A stretch of DNA of 64,000 nucleotides from Alcanivoracaceae bacterium (GTDB lineage Bacteria; Pseudomonadota; Gammaproteobacteria; Pseudomonadales; Alcanivoracaceae), in contig JARGPU010000008.1 of assembly GCA_029210325.1 (NCBI GenBank), positions 1 to 64,000 on the forward strand. Reading direction: 5' to 3'. The stretch's first letter is position 1, and the number at the start of each line of letters is the position of its first letter. The notes below the pieces were generated by a model, which was given only the letters and a program-made list of their open reading frames with translations, had not been told where the DNA came from and did no database searches. The translations under genes and the position numbers were made by a program. Shown here piece by piece: positions 25,721-34,731 of the stretch.

Positions 25721-26623
25721 TCAGGCCGTCGTCTCTGCGGCGGCCTGCATCAATAACTGTTTGAATGCCGAGGCGGCTGGCGACAGCTGGCGCTCGCGCC
25801 TGTGGACCAGGCCGTAACGGGTCTGTATCTGCTCAACTCCCTGCACTGGCAAGTCCACCAGTGAGCCCGCCGCCAGTTGTGTACGGATGACGTTGACCGG
25901 GGCCATGCTGATGGCGTCACTGCCAGCCACCATGGCCACCAGCATGGCGACGTTGTCACATTCGATGCGGCGGGTCAGACCGCCGTGGGGTGCGCTTAAT
26001 TGTTGCAGGGTTGCTTCGATGGCATCCGGCAGTCGCGTCAATGCGAACGGGAACTCCAGCAGCGCCGACCATTGCAGCTTGCCTCTTCCGGCTAGTGGAT
26101 GACCGTGGCGACAGAATACCACCCCGGCGGGTTGAGGTAGCGGAGTGATGGTCAGCGCCGGGTCCTCGCTGAGTTCACGGGTGTCGGCGACAAACAGTTC
26201 GATCTCATGGGCCAGCAGGTCGTGGCGTAGAGCCTCCCAGTTGGCGGTATGCAGTCGCAAACGAATCCCCGGGTAGCGGTCGACAAATCCGGCGGCGATA
26301 TGGTCCATCAGGCCGATGGCTGGGTAGGGGCCGGTACCCACCGCCAGCTCACCGGTTTCCAGTCCCTGTACCGCCTGAATCTCTTGCGTTAGTGCTTCTC
26401 GTGCGGCAAACAGGGCGCGCACATGGGGCAGGGCGGCGCGGGCATACACGGTGGCTGAGGCGCCATGGCGGCCGCGGTCAAACAGGCTGATGCCAAGCTG
26501 TTGTTCCAGCTGCTGGATGCTGCGGCTGAAGGCTGGCTGCGACAGGTGTACGGCCTCCGCTGCGCGGGCGAAGTTGCCGTGTTCCAGCAGGGCGAGGAAG
26601 TGCTGAAGCTGTCGGGTATCCAT
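25721..26623 (-). CDS. LysR-family regulator divergent from the alkyl sulfatase
   Basis: A 300-residue LysR-type activator: N-terminal winged helix-turn-helix MDTRQLQHFLALLEHGNFARAAEAVHLSQPAFSRSIQQLE (two blocks, residues 1-40), then a substrate-binding domain from about 90. It diverges from the SdsA-like gene with a 104-bp gap containing palindromes. In Pseudomonas the sdsA gene is activated by a neighbouring LysR protein (SdsB), so this is probably the equivalent. It ends convergently 2 bp from the AraC gene. Ligand unknown. Confidence 0.88.
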   Translation of the reverse strand: MDTRQLQHFLALLEHGNFARAAEAVHLSQPAFSRSIQQLEQQLGISLFDRGRHGASATVYARAALPHVRALFAAREALTQEIQAVQGLETGELAVGTGPYPAIGLMDHIAAGFVDRYPGIRLRLHTANWEALRHDLLAHEIELFVADTRELSEDPALTITPLPQPAGVVFCRHGHPLAGRGKLQWSALLEFPFALTRLPDAIEATLQQLSAPHGGLTRRIECDNVAMLVAMVAGSDAISMAPVNVIRTQLAAGSLVDLPVQGVEQIQTRYGLVHRRERQLSPAASAFKQLLMQAAAETTA

Positions 26624-26632
26624 TCCTCAATG

Positions 26633-26647
26633 ATGCGTATTACGCAT
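26633..26647. promoter_or_regulatory. Palindromic LysR operator candidate
   Basis: ATGCGTATTACGCAT is a palindrome with 6-bp arms and 3-base centre, 10 bp before the lysR start. A related AATGCATT lies at 26663-26670. Spacing of about 29 bp between centres suits the two half-sites of a LysR tetramer. Confidence 0.5.
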
Positions 26648-26727
26648 TAAAAGTAAACAAATAATGCATTGGATGACTGGATTGAAATAGGTACAGACTG
26701 TGCAGACACACTATTGGAGGCTCCGCC

Positions 26728-28533
26728 ATGACACGCTCACTGCTTATCACTTTGATGGCCGCGACCGCCCTGTTGGGCTGCGATCAGGCAGCGCCACCGG
26801 TATCGCAGGAATACCAGCTGCATCCGGAGCTGGCGGAGCATACCAGTCATTTTGACAAGCAGGTGTATCAGATCGGCGAGCGAATCTATTCCGCCGTTGG
26901 TTGGAACCTGGCCAACACCATCATGATCGAGGGCGACGACGGTTTGATCATTATTGATGTGGGCGAGTCCACGCCGCAGTCCGAGCAGGTTATGGCAGAG
27001 TTTCGGCGTATTACCGATAAGCCGGTCAAGGCTGTTATCTATACCCACCACCACCCGGACCACATTAACGGCACTGCGGCTTTTGTCTCTGCGCAGCAGG
27101 TTGAACGTGGCGAAGTCGAGATCATTGCCCACGAAAGCCTGGTTGAGCATGTGGTGATGCAGGGCGCCACGGTTGGCCCCATCCTGTCGCTGCGTTCCGG
27201 CTATTCGTTTGGCGTCGCGCTGGCGATCGAGAGCCCCGATGAAATGGTGGGCATGAATGGAGGTATTGGTCCGACGCCGGTGGTGGATTTGGAGAATGAT
27301 CCCGGCTCTACTTTTATTCCGCCAACCCGTACTTTTTCTGATGAGGCTGAGTTACGCATCGCTGGTGTGTTGATGCAGATGGTGCATGTGCCCTCAGAGG
27401 CGGAGGATGAAATTGCCATCTGGCTGCCGGAGGAGAACATCCTGTTATCTGCGGAGGTAATTCAGGGGCCGACCCTGCCGAACATACATACCCTGCGCGG
27501 AACAAAGTTCCGTGATCCGGTGCAGTGGGTGAGGGCGTTGGACAAACTGCGCAGTTTTCGCGCGCAGGCGATGGTGCCATCCCATGGCCAACCTGTCATC
27601 GGCGCAGAGAACGTTGAACAAGTCTTGCGCATGACCCGTGATGGCATCGCCTATATCCATGACCAGACCATTCGCTATATGAACAAGGGCTACACCCCGG
27701 ACGAGTTGGTCGAATTGGTGAAGTTCCCTCCCCATCTGCGTGATTACGGTCCCTACCTGCGCGAGTACTACGGCACGGTGAAGCATGCTGTGCGGCAGAT
27801 CTACAATGGCTATCTGGGTTGGTTCGATGGTGATCCAACTACGCTTGACCCCACTCCGCCACTGGAAAAGGCACAACGTATGGTGGCCATGATGGGCGGT
27901 CGTGATCAGGTCATGCAGGCAGCCAATGATGCATTTTCTTCAGGCGACTATCAGTGGGCCGCAGAGCTGCTGACCCCGGTAGTGCGAATCAATCACGATG
28001 ATATGGAAGCGCGGCGGATCAAGGCCGCGGCCCTGCGCAAGCTTGGCTATGCCAGCATGAATATCAACTGGCGCAACTGGTATCTGACTTCGGCTATGGA
28101 GCTTGAAGGCGAGCTGGACGTGGCTGCATTGGCGGAAGGTATGAAGCGGCCGTTTATGTCGATCACCATGATGCAGAACTTCCCGCCGATGGTATGGCTA
28201 AACGGCATGGCGCTGCATCTGGATGCTGATAAGGCGGAAGATACGGAGTTGGTGGTGGCTTTTGAGTTTGCCGATATCAATGCCTACCACGCGGTGGAGG
28301 TGCGCCGTGGCGTTGCTCAGGTGCATGAGAATGTGGCGGACGACCTGCCCGTGAGTGCCACCCTGAGCATGGAAAAGGCCTTTCTGGATCGCGTTCTGGC
28401 CGGGGAGGCTGGTCTGATACGTGGCATCGCCAGTGGTGATGTGCAGCTAAAGGGTAGCAAGCTCGATGTGGTCAAGTTTCTGTCCTTGCTGGATCCTCAG
28501 GACATCGGTGATCAGGGGCTAACGGTTCGATAG
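26728..28533 (+). CDS. Alkyl sulfatase of the metallo-beta-lactamase fold, SdsA1-like lipoprotein
   Basis: Hydrolyses alkyl sulfates such as dodecyl sulfate to alcohol and sulfate. The 601-residue protein starts with a lipoprotein signal (lipobox TALLGC, Cys18). The dinuclear zinc motif HHHPDH is at residues 107-112, followed by INGT. A middle helical dimerisation part comes next, and a C-terminal SCP2-like domain (about 480-600) thought to bind the alkyl chain. Somewhat shorter than P. aeruginosa SdsA1 (658). The lipid anchor would put it in the periplasm or outer membrane. The divergent LysR gene is its probable activator. Released alcohol would feed beta-oxidation. Confidence 0.9.
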   Translation: MTRSLLITLMAATALLGCDQAAPPVSQEYQLHPELAEHTSHFDKQVYQIGERIYSAVGWNLANTIMIEGDDGLIIIDVGESTPQSEQVMAEFRRITDKPVKAVIYTHHHPDHINGTAAFVSAQQVERGEVEIIAHESLVEHVVMQGATVGPILSLRSGYSFGVALAIESPDEMVGMNGGIGPTPVVDLENDPGSTFIPPTRTFSDEAELRIAGVLMQMVHVPSEAEDEIAIWLPEENILLSAEVIQGPTLPNIHTLRGTKFRDPVQWVRALDKLRSFRAQAMVPSHGQPVIGAENVEQVLRMTRDGIAYIHDQTIRYMNKGYTPDELVELVKFPPHLRDYGPYLREYYGTVKHAVRQIYNGYLGWFDGDPTTLDPTPPLEKAQRMVAMMGGRDQVMQAANDAFSSGDYQWAAELLTPVVRINHDDMEARRIKAAALRKLGYASMNINWRNWYLTSAMELEGELDVAALAEGMKRPFMSITMMQNFPPMVWLNGMALHLDADKAEDTELVVAFEFADINAYHAVEVRRGVAQVHENVADDLPVSATLSMEKAFLDRVLAGEAGLIRGIASGDVQLKGSKLDVVKFLSLLDPQDIGDQGLTVR

Positions 28534-28551
28534 TTAATAGCCCGGGAGCTG

Positions 28552-28995
28552 TCACCAGCGTCGCTGCATTTCCAGAAAAGTGGCAGAGGCAGACCAGGTA
28601 ATCATCATAAAGCCAGTCAGAGAAGTGATTGAAGCAATCAGCCTGACTGGCCCCTGAGGGGTGACATCTCCATAACCAAGGGTGGAGTAGCTAATGGCTG
28701 CAAAGTAAATGCATTCCATCAGTGATTGGTCTTGGGCACCCATGAGAAACCCGGCTTCCGGGAACTGCAGCAAAGCAAATACGCCGACACCGAAAATGGC
28801 CATGCCAACAAGGTGGGAGGCAAGCAGGCCGAACACCAACGTCAGAATATGCCGTCTTCCGTAGTTACTGAATAAGCGGCCCCGCTTGATCAGTGCAATC
28901 AGCGTTTCGTAATGGGCCAGCACGGTGGCGATAGTGCATAGCGCAGTGATCAGAATGGCGTGAAAGTGAATATCGCTCAAATAGAGTGATGTCAT
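28552..28995 (-). CDS. Two-transmembrane-type potassium channel pore protein
   Basis: A 147-residue ion channel with an Ion_trans_2-type pore. The selectivity filter is TLGYGD (residues 105-110) between two hydrophobic segments (about 60-78 and 117-138); an extra hydrophobic stretch lies near 12-34. TLGYGD is close to the canonical TVGYGD, so K+ selectivity is expected. No C-terminal regulatory domain is present. The start overlaps the stop of the upstream Kef-type gene by 4 bp, so the two are made together. The antiporter's TrkA-N domain might serve both, but this is speculation. Confidence 0.85.
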   Translation of the reverse strand: MTSLYLSDIHFHAILITALCTIATVLAHYETLIALIKRGRLFSNYGRRHILTLVFGLLASHLVGMAIFGVGVFALLQFPEAGFLMGAQDQSLMECIYFAAISYSTLGYGDVTPQGPVRLIASITSLTGFMMITWSASATFLEMQRRW

Positions 28996-30563
28996 GATGT
29001 GCTGCTCTGCTTCTGAACACGGGACTCGATTTGATAACGTACCCGTTCGGCCAAACCAACACCAGCTTCGCTGAAAGTCAGGTAGGCATGATCAGCGCCC
29101 GCATGGCGAATAGCCTCCGCTTCATCGGGAAACATGGTATGGGCAACGATCAAGCCCTTGAAGCCACACTGGCGTAATTTACGTGCGGCAATCACCTTGG
29201 CTTCGATGTCGCTCATCGCCAAAATGACCGCTTCCACCTGCGGCATGCTCAGTCTCTCCCAGAATACCGGGTCTTCCGCATCGGCAAAGAAAACGTCTCT
29301 GCCGTTATCTTCATGTGTTTGCATTTTTGAAGGGTCTGAGTCCAGACCCATAAGGCGTGGCTCCAGCTCCTTGAGGTGGTCATAGGCGGCGCTGCCGGTG
29401 CGGCCCATTCCCATAATAAGCACTCTGGTGTTGTGCAATGAAATGGGCTGTTCATCCGGATGATGCAGGTTGCGCTCAAAGGGTGAAAGTCGATTTGCCA
29501 GGGATTCATAGAGTGGGTGGGCAATGCGATTTAGTGGTGCTGATACCATGAATGACAGAGCCACCGTCAGGGCCAGAGGCACCATCCATTCAGGTAGTAC
29601 GACACTGGCAACGATAAGGCCAAATTCGCTGTAGTTGGTCAGGCTCAGACTGCTTAGAAAGGCGCTGCGCGAACGTAGTCGGAAGAACAGTAATAGGAAA
29701 AAGAACAGTATGCCCTTCAGTGGCAGCACCAGGGCAAAGACCAGTGCCATAATCATGGCCTTGCCATCGGGCAAGCCGCCCATGCCGATTTGCAAGAAAA
29801 AGCCAACTAGAAAGACTTCCTTGATTCCCCATAGGGAATCCGACAGTTCTTTGGCCCTGGGGTGGTTTGCCAGCAGAGCGCCGAATAACAGGGCACCAAG
29901 CTCAGAGCTCAGGCCAACCGATTCAAAGCCATAGCCACCAGCTGCCAGTGCAAGCAACAGACCGAGCAGCAGCATCAGCTCCTCGTGGCCACTGGAGTCA
30001 AGAAGTCGGTATAGCAAAGGCCGCAAAAGGGGCATTAGAAATACCAGCAGCGCCCAGACTGAGGGCACTGCCCCGCCGGCAATACTCATAACCAGCAGGG
30101 CGATTAGATCCTGAACAATAAGGATGCCAATGGCGACCCTGCCATGAAATGCGCGCAGCTCACGTTTGGCTTCCAACACTTTGGCGGCTAGTACCGTGCT
30201 TGAGAAAGACAGTGCTATACCCAGCAGTATGGATGTGCGCAGGTTCAGGTCTGCCAACAGCCAAAGTGCAGGGGTGAATATGGCGGTGGTGATGGTGAAG
30301 TGGAGTAGGCCGCCGCCGATAACTTCGGCACTAATCAGGCTTTTCAGTTTTAACTTCAGTCCAACAGTAAATAGCAGCAGCAAAACGCCCAGGTGCGCGA
30401 TGTGTTGAAGAATCTTGCCGTTTTCCAGCGGCACATGGATAAATTGTCCCGCTGCACTGAGTGCAAATCCGGCGGCCAGATAGCCTACCAGTGGTGGCAG
30501 GCCAACTGCTCGTACCAACATGCCCATAGTAAAGGCGAAAGTCAGCCAGACGGCCTCAATCAT
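28992..30563 (-). CDS. CPA2 cation:proton antiporter with TrkA-N domain, Kef/YbaL type
   Basis: A 523-residue Kef-like K+/H+ (or Na+/H+) antiporter. About 12 membrane segments (residues 1-370) start MIEAVWLTFAFTMGMLVRAVGLP. A cytoplasmic Rossmann domain with VLIMGMGRTGSAAYDHL (about 400-416) can bind a nucleotide. The rest is a compact RCK core lacking a TrkA-C domain. Coupled by a 4-bp overlap to a K+ channel gene. Probably concerned with K+ homeostasis or protection against electrophiles; no KefG/KefF ancillary gene is nearby. Confidence 0.88.
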   Translation of the reverse strand: MIEAVWLTFAFTMGMLVRAVGLPPLVGYLAAGFALSAAGQFIHVPLENGKILQHIAHLGVLLLLFTVGLKLKLKSLISAEVIGGGLLHFTITTAIFTPALWLLADLNLRTSILLGIALSFSSTVLAAKVLEAKRELRAFHGRVAIGILIVQDLIALLVMSIAGGAVPSVWALLVFLMPLLRPLLYRLLDSSGHEELMLLLGLLLALAAGGYGFESVGLSSELGALLFGALLANHPRAKELSDSLWGIKEVFLVGFFLQIGMGGLPDGKAMIMALVFALVLPLKGILFFFLLLFFRLRSRSAFLSSLSLTNYSEFGLIVASVVLPEWMVPLALTVALSFMVSAPLNRIAHPLYESLANRLSPFERNLHHPDEQPISLHNTRVLIMGMGRTGSAAYDHLKELEPRLMGLDSDPSKMQTHEDNGRDVFFADAEDPVFWERLSMPQVEAVILAMSDIEAKVIAARKLRQCGFKGLIVAHTMFPDEAEAIRHAGADHAYLTFSEAGVGLAERVRYQIESRVQKQSSTS

Positions 30564-30772
30564 GATGCAGAACTCCCGACAGTTTCTGATCTGTATCTTG
30601 CCTAAAAGTCACCCAGAATGCCCTTTACATAGATTGAGACTTTAGCAAGATTCAAAACGAAGCGCATGACCTGACTTGGCGCAGCCATTTTTCCGTTCAG
30701 TCCGATGTATATGTCACTGGGTAATCGTGCAATATTCTGGTTAAACTGTCGCCCCATTGCGGAGAGATTATC

Positions 30773-31615
30773 ATGGTTGCCGTTGGACGAATGAATCGCT
30801 TGCAGGTTATCAGGCGCAGTGACTTTGGTCTGTTCCTTGCGGGTGATAACGACAGCTCTATTCTGCTGCCGTCCCGTTATATCCCCCAAGACCAACCCTG
30901 TGCGCCAGGTGATTCGCTTGATGTGTTCGTTTACTTCGATAGCGAAGACCGTCTGGTGGCAACCACTGAAACTCCCAGAGTGCAGGTTGGCGAGTTTACC
31001 AGTCTGAAGGTGGTGGATATTAATCCGGTGGGTCTGTTTTTGGACTGGGGACTGTCCAAGGACCTGTTGTTGCCTCACTCGGAGGAGCAGCGACCGCTTC
31101 AGGTCGGGGACTACTGTGTGGTCTATGTATTCCTGGATAAGCGCAAAGGTCGGATTACCGCCACCGCGCGGCTGGACCGTCATCTGGATCAGGAGCCTGC
31201 ACGCTACCGGGTCGGCCAGCAGGTGGATCTGCTACTGGTTAGTGCCACCGAGATGGGTTTCAAGGCGATTATCAACAATCGTCACTGGGGGCTGATCCAC
31301 AAAAACGAGCTGTTCAAGTTTGTCCGAAGTGGCATGCGCGAGCCGGGTTTCATTAAGGAGTTGCGGGTCGATGGCAAGATCAGCTTGAGCTTGCAGGCGG
31401 TTGGTGAGCAGGCAGCGAGCAGTTTGGCCGATCAGATTGTGGCTAAATTGCGCGACAATGACGGGGTGCTGCATCTCAACGACAAAAGCCCGCCGGACAA
31501 GATCAGTGCTATGTTTGGCGTTAGCAAGGGCAACTTCAAGAAGGCAATTGGCGGCTTATACAAGCAGGGCAAAATTGTTATTCAGGATGATCGTATTGAG
31601 TTGGTTGGCAGCTGA
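30773..31615 (+). CDS. S1-domain RNA-binding protein, CvfB/YitL family
   Basis: A 280-residue cytoplasmic protein built of S1-like modules followed by a winged helix. N-terminal S1-like units cover about residues 8-65 and 70-135 (VGLFLDWGLSKDLLLP), another lies near 145-205 (GFKAIINNRHWGLIHKNEL). The C-terminal part (about 225-278) contains KISAMFGVSKGNFKKAIGGLYKQGKI. CvfB-type proteins bind RNA and affect virulence or stress genes in Gram-positives; function in Proteobacteria is little known. GGAGAG precedes the ATG. It is monocistronic, with a strong bidirectional terminator behind it. Confidence 0.85.
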   Translation: MVAVGRMNRLQVIRRSDFGLFLAGDNDSSILLPSRYIPQDQPCAPGDSLDVFVYFDSEDRLVATTETPRVQVGEFTSLKVVDINPVGLFLDWGLSKDLLLPHSEEQRPLQVGDYCVVYVFLDKRKGRITATARLDRHLDQEPARYRVGQQVDLLLVSATEMGFKAIINNRHWGLIHKNELFKFVRSGMREPGFIKELRVDGKISLSLQAVGEQAASSLADQIVAKLRDNDGVLHLNDKSPPDKISAMFGVSKGNFKKAIGGLYKQGKIVIQDDRIELVGS

Positions 31616-31633
31616 CTGATCAGGGTCTGCTAA

Positions 31634-31665
31634 TAAAAAACGGGCGCCGAGGCGCCCGTTTTTTA
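31634..31665. terminator. Bidirectional rho-independent terminator
   Basis: Stem CGGGCGCC/GGCGCCCG with A6 before and T6 after, between the convergent cvfB-like and long FabG genes; serves both directions. Confidence 0.93.
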
Positions 31666-31679
31666 TGCCGCAATGGTGA

Positions 31680-33098
31680 TCAGGCACCGATCAGGCTCTG
31701 ACCACAAACCCGAACGATGTTGCCGGTCATGCCCTGTGATGCCGGGCTGGAGAAGAAGGAAATGGTCTCTGCTACATCCACCGGTTGACCGCCCTGGCTC
31801 ATGGAGTTCATGCGACGGCCAGCTTCGCGGATGGTAAAGGGAATCGCTGCGGTCATTTGGGTTTCGATAAAGCCGGGTGCTACTGCGTTGATGGTGATGT
31901 TGCGGCCCAGCAGGTCCGCAGCCATACCCTGCACCATGCCAATCACCGCTGCTTTGGAGGTGGCATAGTTGGTTTGGCCCATGTTGCCGGCGATGCCGGA
32001 GATGGAGCTAACGCAAACGATGCGACCGCCGTCTTTCAGGCTGCCGTCTTTGAGCAACTGGGCATTGATACGCTCTTCCGAGCCGATGTTGATATCAATC
32101 ACCATGTCCCAGAACTTGTCTGGCATGCCGGCCATGGTCTTGTCGCGGGTAACGCCGGCGTTGTGAACTATGATATCCAGACCACCATGCTCCATGGCAG
32201 CAGCGGAAATTTTTGTCGGTGCATCGGCGGCGGTGATGTCACCTTCCAGGGCAATGCCACCGATCTGGCTGGCTACCTTTTTCAGGTCTTCGGCCATGGG
32301 CGGAATATCAAGCACGATAACCTTGGCTCCATCACGGGCTAGTACTTCAGCGATGGCAGCACCAATGCCGCGAGCTGCACCGGTAACCAGTGCTGTCTTG
32401 CCAGTCAGTGGCTTTTTCCAGTTAAAGCCGTCAGCGGCAAAATCAGCCGCACCAACGCGCACTGCCTGTCCGGACACATAAGCTGACTTGGGAGACAGGA
32501 AAAAGTGCAGCGGCGAAGCAACCTGAGCCTCGGCGCCGTCATCCACATAGATCAGGTTAGCGATTGAGGCTTTCTTGATTTCCTTGCCAAGGCTCTTGAT
32601 CAGGCCTTCGAGGCCGCGCTGGGCAATGCGCTGCTCCAGCGAGCAGTTCTCCGGAATGCGACCAATAATGACAACCCGGCCGCAGCTGCCCAGCTTACGG
32701 GTCAGCGGATGGAAAAAGTCATACAGGGCGCGCAACTCAGCGGTGTTGCTGACGCCGGTAGCGTCAAACACCAAGCCTTTGAATCTTTGTGAGTCTTCCT
32801 TGTTGGCCGTGTAGTTGCTAACGCTAACGCCGGCAGTGCCTGCTGCTTTCTGCACGTCAGCTTCGGCGGCAAGGCCGGCCAGAGTGTGCAGGTTGGCTTC
32901 GGTTGCGCCCTTAAGCGTGGCCAATACGGTGGTGATAGCCTTGCTACCCGGTGCGGCACCAACAATTACATCGCCTTTAATAAAGGAGGTCTGGTCTGGC
33001 GCGTAGCGGTCGAGAATTGCCGGAATTGGCAGGTTCAGCGAGCTTAAGATCTTGTTGCCCACGGAAGAATTGGCAATGGCCTGATAGACGTCGCTCAT
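31680..33098 (-). CDS. Long two-domain 3-oxoacyl reductase, FabG4 type
   Basis: A high-molecular-weight FabG (472 residues). The N-terminal half (about 1-215) is a degenerate Rossmann domain. The C-terminal half is a complete SDR with TGAARGIGAAIAEVLA (near 222), NAGVTRDKTM (near 305), VCVSSISG and catalytic YATSKAAV. It prefers CoA- over ACP-bound substrates in studied homologues such as mycobacterial FabG4. Start at 33098 is taken since AGAGG then stands eight bases upstream; another ATG is two codons earlier. It diverges from the thiolase gene across a 223-bp gap, a pairing that suggests a common acyl-CoA pathway. Confidence 0.88.
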   Translation of the reverse strand: MSDVYQAIANSSVGNKILSSLNLPIPAILDRYAPDQTSFIKGDVIVGAAPGSKAITTVLATLKGATEANLHTLAGLAAEADVQKAAGTAGVSVSNYTANKEDSQRFKGLVFDATGVSNTAELRALYDFFHPLTRKLGSCGRVVIIGRIPENCSLEQRIAQRGLEGLIKSLGKEIKKASIANLIYVDDGAEAQVASPLHFFLSPKSAYVSGQAVRVGAADFAADGFNWKKPLTGKTALVTGAARGIGAAIAEVLARDGAKVIVLDIPPMAEDLKKVASQIGGIALEGDITAADAPTKISAAAMEHGGLDIIVHNAGVTRDKTMAGMPDKFWDMVIDINIGSEERINAQLLKDGSLKDGGRIVCVSSISGIAGNMGQTNYATSKAAVIGMVQGMAADLLGRNITINAVAPGFIETQMTAAIPFTIREAGRRMNSMSQGGQPVDVAETISFFSSPASQGMTGNIVRVCGQSLIGA

Positions 33099-33321
33099 GT
33101 TCATGACCTCTGGCTTGATTCGGTGTAGGGGGATAGGGGGTGCACTGTAGCATCCCGAGTGGCGCGTATTGAAACATTGCCGGGCTGAACGGTTATTGAC
33201 CGGTGGCCTTCACGTTCTCGTCCGAACAGCCAACTGGCGCCTTGGCAGATGCCGCTAGACTGCGGCCGTTTAATGTATAGTTGGCGATTGATTTTACGCC
33301 GCCCATCACAGGAGAAAAGAC

Positions 33322-34608
33322 ATGCTGGCAGGAAAAAGTGTTCGCAGGGTAGCCATTATCGGTGGTAACCGGATTCCGTTTGCCCGCTCCAACACCGCGT
33401 ACTTTGGCGTCTCTAATCAGGAAATGCTGACCGCCGCCATTGATGGCCTGGTAGACCGCTTCAACCTGAAGGGCGAAGTTCTTGGGGAAGTGGCTGGTGG
33501 CGCGGTAATGAAGCACTCCCGGGACTTCAATCTGGTGCGGGAGTGTGTGCTGGGGTCAAAACTGGCGCCGGAAACCCCCGCTTATGACGTTCAGCAGGCC
33601 TGTGGTACCGGCCTGGAGGCCGCTATTCTGGTGGCTAACAAGATCGCCCTTGGTCAGATTGAGTGTGCTGTGGCCTGTGGTGTGGACACCACGTCGGACG
33701 CACCAATCGGAGTCAACGAAGAGAAGCGCAAGATTTTCATGGCCATTAATAAGGCCAAAACCAACGGTGAAAAAGCCAAGCTGGCGGTGAAGCTGCTGAA
33801 TCCGAAGTGGTTTATGCCGGATGTGCCGAAAAATGGTGAGCCGCGCACTGGCCTGTCGATGGGCGAGCACCAGGCTATTACTGCGGCTGAGTGGGGCATC
33901 CCGCGCGACGAGCAGGACAAGCTGGCTTGGCAGTCACACCAGAATCTGGCCAAGTCCTATGCTGACGGCTGGCAAGATGATCTGATCACACCGTTTAAGG
34001 GGCTGGATCGCGACAACAATATGCGTGGTGATTCCACTCTGGAAAAGCTGGCTACTCTGAAGCCGGTGTTTGGCGGCGAAGGTGGCACCATGACCGCCGC
34101 CAACTCCACCCCGCTGACCGATGGCGCTTCTGCAGTGCTGCTGGCTTCGGAAGAGTGGGCCAAGGAAAAGGGCTTGCCGGTACTGGCTTACCTGACCTTC
34201 GGTGAAGCTGCCGCTGTCGACTTCCTGAACAAGAAAGAAGGCCTGCTGCTGGCCCCTGCCTATGCTGTACCGCGCATGCTGGATAAGGCGGGTATCACCC
34301 TGCAGGACTTTGATTACTACGAAATCCATGAAGCCTTTGCTTCACAGGTGCTGTCGACCCTGAAAGCCTGGGAAGATGATAGCTTCTGCAAGGGCCGCTT
34401 GGGCCGTGACAAGCCGCTTGGCTCCATCGATCGTAGCAAGCTGAACGTCAAAGGTAGCTCGTTGGCGGCGGGCCATCCGTTTGCCGCTACCGGTGGCCGG
34501 ATCCTCGCCAATGCCGCCAAGCTGGTCAACGAAGCTGGTAAAGGACGGGTGCTGATCTCGATTTGCGCCGCTGGCGGTCAGGGCGTGACAGCGATCGTTG
34601 AGAAGTAA
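33322..34608 (+). CDS. fadI: Acetyl-CoA acyltransferase (thiolase), FadI-like
   Basis: Thiolase of 428 residues: cleaves 3-ketoacyl-CoA with CoA, the last step of beta-oxidation, or condenses in reverse. The nucleophilic Cys is in QQACGTGLEAA (near residue 93). The His of EIHEAFA is near 335, GSSLAAGHPFAATGGR near 382, and the second Cys in ICAAGGQG near 414. The length and N-terminus fit FadI more than FadA. No fadJ/fadB partner is adjacent; the divergent long FabG is instead the neighbour. GGAG before the ATG; followed by a terminator. Confidence 0.88.
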   Translation: MLAGKSVRRVAIIGGNRIPFARSNTAYFGVSNQEMLTAAIDGLVDRFNLKGEVLGEVAGGAVMKHSRDFNLVRECVLGSKLAPETPAYDVQQACGTGLEAAILVANKIALGQIECAVACGVDTTSDAPIGVNEEKRKIFMAINKAKTNGEKAKLAVKLLNPKWFMPDVPKNGEPRTGLSMGEHQAITAAEWGIPRDEQDKLAWQSHQNLAKSYADGWQDDLITPFKGLDRDNNMRGDSTLEKLATLKPVFGGEGGTMTAANSTPLTDGASAVLLASEEWAKEKGLPVLAYLTFGEAAAVDFLNKKEGLLLAPAYAVPRMLDKAGITLQDFDYYEIHEAFASQVLSTLKAWEDDSFCKGRLGRDKPLGSIDRSKLNVKGSSLAAGHPFAATGGRILANAAKLVNEAGKGRVLISICAAGGQGVTAIVEK

Positions 34609-34634
34609 TCCATTCTTATCCATAGGTACGATAT

Positions 34635-34658
34635 GGCCGGGCTTGCCCGGCCTTTTAA
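34635..34658 (+). terminator. Rho-independent terminator after the thiolase gene
   Basis: Perfect 8-bp stem GGCCGGGC/GCCCGGCC with a TT loop, followed by TTTTAATTT. Confidence 0.88.
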
Positions 34659-34731
34659 TTTCAGAGGAAAAGATCACGCGATCTGGACCTTATTGCGGCA
34701 TAATTCGCCTCCCTGAATAAGCCTGAAGAAG

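Noticed and set aside
30602-31183. 193-codon minus-strand frame opposite the CvfB-like gene
   Set aside because: Shadow frame with no family features; the S1 modules are on the plus strand.
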